Origin: Mannheimia bovis | GTDB lineage: Bacteria; Pseudomonadota; Gammaproteobacteria; Enterobacterales; Pasteurellaceae | Length of the DNA: 64,000 nucleotides | Direction: 5' to 3' | Assembly (NCBI RefSeq): GCF_014541205.1 | Contig: NZ_CP061280.1 | Location: 1,380,798 to 1,444,797 of the forward strand | Part shown: piece after piece, positions 59,385-64,000 of the stretch | Layout of the letters: each line of letters starts with the position of its first letter | How positions within the stretch are numbered: position 1 is the stretch's first letter | Translations under genes and position numbers: made by a program | The notes under the pieces: generated by a model | What the model was told of the DNA's origin: nothing | The model's database searches: none | What the model saw: only the letters and a program-made list of their open reading frames with translations

Positions 59385-59565
59385 TGCGGTTCTTTGTCCA
59401 TTCAAGTACTTCACTTGCCAACCAGCCGACACGGTTATAAGATATATTTTGCCGCTTGGGAAATTTGCCGCTTTTCTCCAAGCGGTAAATTGTACTATCG
59501 CTTAAGCTGGTAAGTTCTTTTACTGTTTTCTTGCCAAGAATGGCGTTTGGGTTGATGTGTTCCAT
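59365..59565 (-). CDS. AlpA-family excisionase/transcriptional regulator
   Basis: A 66-residue small DNA-binding protein: ILGKKTVKELTSLSDSTIYRLEKSGKFPKRQNISYNRVGWLASEVLEWTKNR is the AlpA (MerR-like helix-turn-helix) signature. Such proteins act as excisionases or activators of the integrase gene in P4-like elements and prophages. AGGAGAGAAA precedes the ATG. Its 3' end overlaps the integrase 3' end tail to tail. Confidence 0.9.
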   Translation of the reverse strand: MEHINPNAILGKKTVKELTSLSDSTIYRLEKSGKFPKRQNISYNRVGWLASEVLEWTKNRITGSRL

Positions 59566-59579
59566 TTTCTCTCCTAAAA

Positions 59580-59603
59580 TAAAAATCCCTCGTTTAGAGG
59601 GAT
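59580..59603 (-). terminator. Terminator of the cytosine methylase gene
   Basis: ATCCCTC (59585-59591) and GAGGGAT (59597-59603) with a 5-nt loop. On the minus strand TTTTTATTTT follows. The right arm ends on the first base of the methylase stop codon. Confidence 0.8.
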
Positions 59604-60856
59604 TAAACTAAATAATTATTGAGCCGTAGTCCTATCCAATGCATACAAGGTACAGCCATACTATTGCCAATGGCTTTATAGCGTGGGCTATCGGGGCAAT
59701 CTTCGGTAGATTTACCACGGTAGGGGATTTTTGTGAAATCATCTGGAAACCCCTGTAATCTCTCACACTCTTTTGGAGTGAGTTTACGGACGGTAGTCGA
59801 AGTTGCAATGCCTATACCTTCTCCGCCTTGACTAGCCCTCAATGTGAGGGATTTATCCATTGCGGTTTTAGGCGTAATATCTCCGTTCCAGCAGATGCAA
59901 GGGATATTATTTCCACCTGTTCCCATTCTTGCTTTTAGGGTTGGCGTTTTATCCTGCACTTCGCTAATTCTGATAGCTTCTGCACCTTTAACTTCAAACA
60001 AGATATTCTCCTGTCCGCCATTACGCCCTAAACAGTGTGCTATATCTCGGCTGATAATCGGATCTTGAGTTCCGTGGACGATGAGTGTCTCACTCCCACC
60101 ACTCAACGCTCCGCCTGATGCTCTAACTGTCCCTCCTTTGTCTGATTGGAGATACGTTCCAAAGCTGCTTTCAATAAATCCGGTAAGGCTTTCCCTCTCG
60201 ATTCCGCTCGTCTCAATATTCCCTCGCACGCTTTTTTGCTCAATGAGTATTTCGGCGACACTTCTTGCTCCAGCACTTGCCACAAGGAACACTCTTTTGC
60301 GTCGTTGGGGGACACCGAAGTATTGAGCATCGAGGATTCGCCAGCCGACAGTTCTCTTTGAATGCACATAACCAGCGTCTGTCCATCTGTTCCCTGTTGG
60401 CTGCAATGGCTCACATTCCTGAACCAGTCCAGCCAGAAAGTGTCCGAATGCGTTGTCCTTGGTGGATAGCACACCGGGTACGTTTTCCCACACGAGAATG
60501 CAGGGTGGTTGTCCGTTTTCTTGTCTGACATAATCGATTGCCTCTAAAATGTGAATAAGTGCAAGGGTTAAATTCCCTCTATCATCGTCTAAGCTTTCCC
60601 GCTTGCCCGCCACGCTGAATGCTTGGCAAGGAGTGCCACCGACTAGCACATCAGGAGCGGGAATTTCGCCATTTAAGATTTTTTCAGGTAGAGCGGTCAT
60701 ATCACCCAAGTTCGGTACATTGGGGAAACGGTGAGCTAGTACAGCACACGGAAACGGTTCAATCTCGCTGAACCATAAAGGCGTGCCAATGTCGCACCAC
60801 GCTACACTTGCGGCTTCAATGCCAGAACAGATCGAGCCGTAGGTGAATTTTTGCAT
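59603..60856 (-). CDS. C5-cytosine DNA methyltransferase, phage-type
   Basis: A 417-residue C5 methylase. The start is the ATG at 60856 (MQKFTYGSICSGIEAASVAW) with GGAGAG before it; a longer frame to 60889 is not needed. Motif I is GSICSGIEA. Motif IV is GGTPCQAFSVAG, with the catalytic C77. Motif VI is WENVPG, motif VIII is GVPQRRKRVFLVAS, motif IX is RKLTPKECERLQGFP, and motif X is YKAIGNSMAVP. The target-recognition region (about 215-335) has recurring Thr-Leu/Val-x-Ala-Arg-like units (TVRASGG, TLKARMG, TLRASQG) as in phage-borne solitary methylases. No cognate restriction gene is seen. A second long frame runs inside it at 60103-60531. Confidence 0.93.
   Translation of the reverse strand: MQKFTYGSICSGIEAASVAWCDIGTPLWFSEIEPFPCAVLAHRFPNVPNLGDMTALPEKILNGEIPAPDVLVGGTPCQAFSVAGKRESLDDDRGNLTLALIHILEAIDYVRQENGQPPCILVWENVPGVLSTKDNAFGHFLAGLVQECEPLQPTGNRWTDAGYVHSKRTVGWRILDAQYFGVPQRRKRVFLVASAGARSVAEILIEQKSVRGNIETSGIERESLTGFIESSFGTYLQSDKGGTVRASGGALSGGSETLIVHGTQDPIISRDIAHCLGRNGGQENILFEVKGAEAIRISEVQDKTPTLKARMGTGGNNIPCICWNGDITPKTAMDKSLTLRASQGGEGIGIATSTTVRKLTPKECERLQGFPDDFTKIPYRGKSTEDCPDSPRYKAIGNSMAVPCMHWIGLRLNNYLV
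60103..60531 (-). CDS. Overlapping reading frame inside the methylase gene
   Basis: A 142-codon frame on the same strand as the methylase but in another phase, from ATG 60531 to 60103. Its second half reads CSLWQVLEQEVSPKYSLSKKACEGILRRAESRGKALPDLLKAALE, strongly amphipathic and compositionally protein-like. From memory this closely resembles a stretch (LSxxACxGILRRAExRGKxLPxxLxxAL) encoded near cytosine methylase genes in many phages. It could be a genuine overlapping gene, the relic of a fused domain, or an inherited shadow of a conserved DNA segment. There is no convincing ribosome-binding site before the ATG. Confidence 0.4.
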   Translation of the reverse strand: MSDKKTDNHPAFSCGKTYPVCYPPRTTHSDTFWLDWFRNVSHCSQQGTDGQTLVMCIQRELSAGESSMLNTSVSPNDAKECSLWQVLEQEVSPKYSLSKKACEGILRRAESRGKALPDLLKAALERISNQTKEGQLEHQAER

Positions 60857-60872
60857 TTTCTCTCCAAAAAAT

Positions 60873-60895
60873 AACCGCTTGCAGTACAAGCGGTT
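60873..60895. repeat. Short-loop uptake-sequence hairpin upstream of the methylase
   Basis: AACCGCTTG (60873-60881) and CAAGCGGTT (60887-60895) around CAGTA. A compact 9-bp stem, in the tail-to-tail orientation opposite to most pairs in the window. Confidence 0.6.
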
Positions 60896-60929
60896 GGTCT
60901 GTTAAATGTTCATTTGTTCATTGAACAGT

Positions 60930-61301
60930 TCATTTACTCTTTAACTGTTCAATTTCATTTCTTAATTTTTCAATCTCTGTTGCCATACCAAGACATAGAG
61001 CTTCTATATCTGAGCCATCAACCCCAAGATAATAACTGGTATATTCTGATACACACGAGAATGAATGGTCGCTTGGGCTAACATCCCAATTACCTGTATC
61101 ACTATCGTTATATGCCCAGAATTTTAATAGCGGTTGCTCATCGATATAAATTGGGATAAAAAAGAATCCTTCATCATTTGCTGACCATTCACCTATTGCA
61201 ATCCTGATATCTTTGTTTGAATAAATATATTTAGCTTTAAATTCCTGAATTGCCTCTTCTAGTTGGTTCATCAAAAAATCAGGTATTTTTTCAAATTTCA
61301 T
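60930..61301 (-). CDS. Hypothetical protein of the element
   Basis: A 123-residue acidic protein with no family I recognise. It starts MKFEKIPDFLMNQLEEAIQEFKAKYIYSN, has an aromatic-rich middle (EGFFFIPIYIDEQPLLKFWAYND), and ends in a likely coiled coil (MATEIEKLRNEIEQLKSK). AAGAGGAAATTAAA before the ATG supports the start. The preceding small frame ends 1 bp before it, so the two are likely translated together. Confidence 0.75.
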   Translation of the reverse strand: MKFEKIPDFLMNQLEEAIQEFKAKYIYSNKDIRIAIGEWSANDEGFFFIPIYIDEQPLLKFWAYNDSDTGNWDVSPSDHSFSCVSEYTSYYLGVDGSDIEALCLGMATEIEKLRNEIEQLKSK

Positions 61302-61302
61302 T

Positions 61303-61419
61303 TTAATTTCCTCTTATTGGTGCGGTGCATTGTTTGCCATCGCAGTCGTTGCGTAACTCTAAGTAGTCGGCAACCACCACGAAAGCGGTTAAAAATAGAA
61401 TGATTTTTGCGTATTTCAT
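61303..61419 (-). CDS. Small secreted or membrane peptide (38 residues)
   Basis: A 38-codon frame below usual gene-calling cut-offs. It begins MKYAKIILFLTAFVVVADYLELRND and ends CDGKQCTAPIRGN: one hydrophobic helix with a leading Lys, then a short polar tail with two cysteines. GAGGATTAGACG before the ATG is a good ribosome-binding site. Its TAA ends 1 bp before the next gene's ATG. Single-helix phage or island membrane peptides look like this; no function is assigned. Confidence 0.55.
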   Translation of the reverse strand: MKYAKIILFLTAFVVVADYLELRNDCDGKQCTAPIRGN

Positions 61420-61453
61420 CGTCTAATCCTCAAAATTGGGGTGTGGAAATCCG

Positions 61454-61482
61454 CCGCTTGATATTTCACAAGCGGTAGGTTT
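61454..61482 (+). repeat. Short-loop uptake-sequence hairpin with T-tract
   Basis: CCGCTTG (61454-61460) and CAAGCGG (61469-61475) around ATATTTCA, then TAGGTTTTTTT on the plus strand. It lies downstream of the KilA-N gene and upstream of the 38-residue frame. Confidence 0.55.
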
Positions 61483-61498
61483 TTTTGATTTTTTGTGA

Positions 61499-62155
61499 TT
61501 AGAACGTTGGCTTTTTAAATGCCGGGTCAAAACCTCGAACGTGTTTCAACACTCGCCAATTTGTCATTGGGTCAATGTCAAAGTCTTTGGTAATACGCTC
61601 GATAATTTTATGAGCCGATTGTGCGGTGTGGCTATACTCAAAACCTTGTCCGTAGATTTCAGGTGCGATATTTGAACCGAGTTTTTGGAACATCGGGTAG
61701 ATATAGCGGAAAGTGTGAATACCACGCACGAAAGCGAACCAAGACCACGTTAGGCTTTGTAGTTCATCTTCGGTAAAGTCGAAAGTGTATTTCTTTGGCG
61801 GTGGTGCAAGCGGTCGAATTTCGGTGTTTTTTTGTAAATTTTCCAACTGGTTAAGGAACGCTCGCAATACCACTAAATGAAACTGTGGGCTGATCCACGC
61901 AGCATAGGCAATCACGATTTCTTTACAGGCGTATGTACTTGGATTTGTACCGCCTCGAACGGTTTTAACAGCCAAAGTACAGATCTGTACTTTGTCATTT
62001 TCAATTTCTGAAATAAGATCTTTGGTTTGATCTAAACGCAAAAATAAAACGGGCTTATGTTTTTCATTTCCGCCACTAGCTTTATGCAGATCAGTTAAAG
62101 AGTAAAGGTTGTCAATTTGACGAATTGAATTTGAGAAGATTTGTAGATTTGACAT
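61499..62155 (-). CDS. KilA-N domain protein, antirepressor-like
   Basis: A 218-residue phage-type protein. The N-terminal KilA-N domain reads YSLTDLHKASGGNEKHKPVLFLRLDQTKDLI, then VKTVRGGTNPSTYACKEIVIAYAAWISPQFHLVVLRAFL. The C-terminal part (about 120-218) is not recognised. KilA-N proteins include phage antirepressors that inactivate prophage repressors. AAGGGGCATAAA lies before the ATG. The region immediately upstream can fold like the c4 antisense RNA that controls phage antirepressor genes. Confidence 0.85.
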   Translation of the reverse strand: MSNLQIFSNSIRQIDNLYSLTDLHKASGGNEKHKPVLFLRLDQTKDLISEIENDKVQICTLAVKTVRGGTNPSTYACKEIVIAYAAWISPQFHLVVLRAFLNQLENLQKNTEIRPLAPPPKKYTFDFTEDELQSLTWSWFAFVRGIHTFRYIYPMFQKLGSNIAPEIYGQGFEYSHTAQSAHKIIERITKDFDIDPMTNWRVLKHVRGFDPAFKKPTF

Positions 62156-62203
62156 TTTATGCCCCTTGTTTTTCAGTTAGTATTCGACCAACCTTAGTAG
62201 GGT

Positions 62204-62283
62204 TGATCGGGCTTCAACTACCAAAACAAGCTGGCGGAGCTTATTTCCCGAAGGTATTTTATTAGGCTCTCTCGACCCGATCA
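62204..62283 (-). ncRNA. Structured RNA, c4-like, upstream of the KilA-N gene
   Basis: TGATCGGG (minus strand, 62283-62276) can pair with CCCGATCA (62211-62204), an 8-bp closing stem around 64 nt. Inside are AAGCT/AGCTT with a GCCGCC-type loop and a CCUUCGGG tetraloop-like hairpin. A KilA-N gene starts 49 bp downstream in the same direction, as with c4 RNA and the ant genes of P1/P7-type phages. The identification is by architecture and recollection of the class; I found no long complementarity to the ribosome-binding site. Confidence 0.45.
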
Positions 62284-62286
62284 CTG

Positions 62287-62308
62287 AAATGTGAGATTTT
62301 TCACATTT
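62287..62308. promoter_or_regulatory. CRP-type palindrome abutting the structured RNA
   Basis: AAATGTGA (62287-62294) and TCACATTT (62301-62308) around GATTTT: a perfect 22-bp dyad that matches the CRP consensus in both half-sites. It lies 3 bp outside the closing stem of the RNA at 62204-62283. It might also form an RNA hairpin or be a phage repressor operator. Confidence 0.55.
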
Positions 62309-62350
62309 AAATTTTAGGCATAAAAAAACCGCTTTTTAATCGGAGCGTTT

Positions 62351-62382
62351 GATAACCGACTTGTTTTAGTAGTGCGGTTATC
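62351..62382. repeat. Inverted repeat in the leader of the KilA-N region
   Basis: GATAACCG (62351-62358) and CGGTTATC (62375-62382), 16-bp gap, just downstream on the minus strand of the 67-residue gene's stop (62410). It may act as that gene's transcription end; on the minus strand a T-rich run follows about 25 bp later. Confidence 0.45.
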
Positions 62383-62409
62383 TTAATCCGAATAGGGGGC
62401 GGTGTCAAA

Positions 62410-62613
62410 TTAATCCAGCAGTTTATTTAAGTCAGGCTTATCAGAGGTATTGCCAAACCGATTTCTAATTGTTTTCCCCTCATAAACAATCACATCAAAT
62501 TCTTGTTCAATTTGAGATATGGATTCATTTTTTAGGCTAGCTTTAAATATGCATTGATCAGCAGTTTGCGGATCGGTAAAATCGTTTTTAGTCAAAATAA
62601 TGATTTTTTTCAT
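62410..62613 (-). CDS. Hypothetical protein (67 residues)
   Basis: No family recognised. It begins MKKIIILTKNDFTDPQTADQCIF and ends GNTSDKPDLNKLLD, with a beta-strand-rich look (FDVIVYEGKTIRNRFG). It starts only 11 bp from the divergent 74-residue gene at 62625, leaving no room for two separate promoters between them. Confidence 0.6.
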   Translation of the reverse strand: MKKIIILTKNDFTDPQTADQCIFKASLKNESISQIEQEFDVIVYEGKTIRNRFGNTSDKPDLNKLLD

Positions 62614-62624
62614 AGGAGTGCCTT

Positions 62625-62849
62625 ATGTTTGTAGTTGGTTGGAATAGAGAGCAAGGCGAAGCCTTAACAATTGAAACACTTGAAGAGCATATTCAATATA
62701 ACCGCACCGCCTTTCATGAAAATACGAATGCAAGCTGGGCTATGCTAGGGCTTTTTGAAACAAAAGAGCAAGCCCGTGATTTTTGCTTTAAATTGCAAGA
62801 AATTCGTAATGCAAGATTAGATGGTGAGTTATATCAAGAAGGAAGTTAA
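62625..62849 (+). CDS. Hypothetical protein (74 residues)
   Basis: No family recognised. A soluble, charged protein starting MFVVGWNREQGEALTIETLEEHIQYNRTAFHEN and ending ARLDGELYQEGS. AGGAGTGCCTT directly before the ATG is a good ribosome-binding site. Its 5' end nearly meets the divergent gene at 62613, so any promoter must lie inside that gene. Confidence 0.62.
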   Translation: MFVVGWNREQGEALTIETLEEHIQYNRTAFHENTNASWAMLGLFETKEQARDFCFKLQEIRNARLDGELYQEGS

Positions 62850-62987
62850 TACTCTTTTTTGTTGCCGAAAATGGCGGTGGTGTCAAATACCAATATCTAT
62901 TTTTGCGATCTACATCGAAAAAATAACTATCCAATCTGACAGTAAAACGCTTTCGTAGTAACCTATCCAAAAACAACGGAGGAAACT

Positions 62988-63176
62988 ATGAAAGAGCTTT
63001 TCAAGCAATGGCTGATCAACCAAAATTCAGATTTCATCAATGGATGTGGCATTGAGTGCATTCTATCAAAGGTCGATGACCGATTGAAAATCATCAACGC
63101 CAACGAAGAAGAAACCGAAACGCTAGAAGAGTGGCTGGAAGCCTTTATGCAGACTGTTTCGGTTTTTGTTGCGTAA
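62988..63176 (+). CDS. Hypothetical acidic protein (62 residues)
   Basis: No family recognised. It starts MKELFKQWLINQNSDFINGCGIECILSKVDD and has an acidic helix NEEETETLEEWLEAFM. ACGGAGGAAACT before the ATG is the strongest ribosome-binding site in the element, which supports the call. It converges on the MazG-like gene with a 4-bp gap. Confidence 0.65.
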   Translation: MKELFKQWLINQNSDFINGCGIECILSKVDDRLKIINANEEETETLEEWLEAFMQTVSVFVA

Positions 63177-63180
63177 GGTT

Positions 63181-63705
63181 CTATAAATCTTCTTCTTTTA
63201 CAAACACGCCATCAATCATTTTGCCTTTGCGGTCTTTGATTTGGTCGTAGGCGTGCTCAATACAATCACTCAAGCTAAAGTCATATATATTAGCAATATC
63301 ACTAAAAGCAACCAATAAAGACCATATAGCATAACGTTCATCATTATAAATAGGGGGCATTGCTTTAGCATAAAGAGCAGGAATGATTGTTGCAACAATA
63401 TGGGTTATTTCAACTGAGCTTAATCCGTCTTTTTCAAAGATGTCGCTGCGGATAAAACGAGCAACCATTTTATCTTGATAATCATCAAAGTTAATATCCC
63501 AATTTTTCTGCTTATTCAGAATTACTAGAATGACAAAACAATCCCCGATTGCATCTTTTATCATTTCGGGATTATTTCGGGCAATTCCTCTACAGAGTTC
63601 GCCAAACTCTTCCATTAGTTTCAGTGTTTGCTTTTGTGGGGTTGAGCCGTTGATTAGGTTGCGATCTTCCGCCCATTGTTCAATGTTTTTAATTAGTTGT
63701 TGCAT
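63181..63705 (-). CDS. MazG-like nucleotide pyrophosphohydrolase
   Basis: A 174-residue protein whose first half carries a MazG-like helical fold: MQQLIKNIEQWAEDRNLI, KLMEEFGELCRGIAR (E-E-x-x-E metal site) and DAIGDCFVILVIL (the D-x-x-G-D partner). The C-terminal half is not recognised. The start is set at the ATG at 63705 with AGGATAAACAG before it; an in-frame ATG at 63726 is less likely. Phage MazG-like enzymes hydrolyse (d)NTPs or ppGpp-like alarmones. It overlaps the end of the upstream gene by 17 bp. Confidence 0.8.
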   Translation of the reverse strand: MQQLIKNIEQWAEDRNLINGSTPQKQTLKLMEEFGELCRGIARNNPEMIKDAIGDCFVILVILNKQKNWDINFDDYQDKMVARFIRSDIFEKDGLSSVEITHIVATIIPALYAKAMPPIYNDERYAIWSLLVAFSDIANIYDFSLSDCIEHAYDQIKDRKGKMIDGVFVKEEDL

Positions 63706-64000
63706 TCTGTTTATCCTGTTCATCAATCCAATTTAACAATTCAATCCAAGTAAAGGCATCACATTCGTGTCCTAAGTATGAATTTCCGTTGGTTAATAGT
63801 TCGTGGTAATTATTTAAATTGTCGGTTGCATTATCTGTATGGAGGTCAATCCTGTTGCGAATGTCTCGCCTAATAACATCTTTCGTTCCTTCTCCAATAT
63901 CTTTCCAATACAGACGGATAACATCGCTACTACAGACGGATAACATCGCTACATTCGTTCACGGCATAATTGCTTCGACCTAAGCAGTAGCGAACGCTTT
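63689..64000 (-). pseudogene. Phage-type small protein gene, frameshifted by a 22-bp tandem duplication (partial)
   Basis: The minus-strand frame entering from the right edge reads SVRYCLGRSNYAVNECSDVIRL and then stops, because the 22-bp unit at 63909-63930 is repeated at 63931-63952. Removing one copy joins it to YWKDIGEGTKDVIRRDIRNRID and onward to LGHECDAFTWIELLNWIDEQDK, giving one continuous protein. With the duplication only an 84-85-residue frame from ATG 63946 remains, without a good ribosome-binding site. The intact form resembles a small phage/island protein family starting near RYCLGR (recalled). The 5' end is beyond the window. Confidence 0.72.
63909..63952. repeat. Perfect 22-bp tandem duplication
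   Basis: Two exact adjacent copies of a 22-bp unit (63909-63930 and 63931-63952; begins TACAGACGG, ends ATCGCTAC). 22 is not a multiple of three, so each extra copy changes the reading frame of the gene it lies in. Confidence 0.97.

Noticed and set aside
60081-60528. Plus-strand frames of 71-87 codons inside the methylase gene
   Set aside because: No recognisable sequence and no ribosome-binding site, unlike the minus-strand 142-codon frame that is reported.

Overview
The window is a Pasteurellaceae chromosome segment, most likely from the Actinobacillus/Mannheimia branch. The evidence is the dense occurrence of the Apl-type DNA uptake word ACAAGCGGT, often as head-to-head pairs that form intergenic stem-loops, together with gene orders typical of the family: aceEF-lpdA, rimP-nusA-infB, pnp-nlpI-deaD, mukFEB and an acrRAB-like locus.

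Layout. (1) 1-4136: 3' end of aceE, then aceF and lpdA (pyruvate dehydrogenase complex). (2) 4336-7047: tRNA-Gly, tRNA-Cys, slt and an initiator tRNA-Met. (3) 7116-14179: rimP-nusA-infB, then rbfA-truB-mltB. (4) 14219-19979, minus strand: tadA, deaD, nlpI, pnp. The pnp leader holds two mutually exclusive hairpins. (5) 20286-22532: parC. (6) 22605-29673, minus strand: an ABC sugar-type importer with an FGGY kinase and an AraC regulator, with a near-consensus CRP site and no linked catabolic enzyme. (7) 29867-38551: a tetrathionate respiration locus, ttrBCA and ttrSR, visibly GC-richer than its surroundings and split by an AT-richer MerR regulator/cation transporter pair. A good FNR site precedes ttrB. 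(8) 38722-45333: mukFEB condensin. (9) 45416-53856: sotB-like exporter, yejM/yejL, and a TetR-regulated RND efflux pair. (10) 54111-57990: guaB, a HAD phosphatase and guaA, with a PurR-like box and a good promoter ahead of guaB. (11) 58061-64000: the left end of an integrated element at the 3' end of guaA. It carries a tyrosine integrase, an AlpA-like protein, a C5 cytosine methylase, a KilA-N protein, a MazG-like protein and several small unknown genes.

The points most worth a second look are in the element and in regulatory leaders. A second long reading frame runs inside the methylase gene. A structured c4-like RNA lies immediately upstream of the KilA-N gene and abuts a perfect CRP-type palindrome. 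A 22-bp tandem duplication shifts the frame of the last gene. The pnp leader has an attenuator-like architecture. The tetrathionate locus has a mosaic appearance, including H. influenzae-type uptake words.

All identifications come from reading the sequence and from knowledge of the families. No database search or folding program was run.
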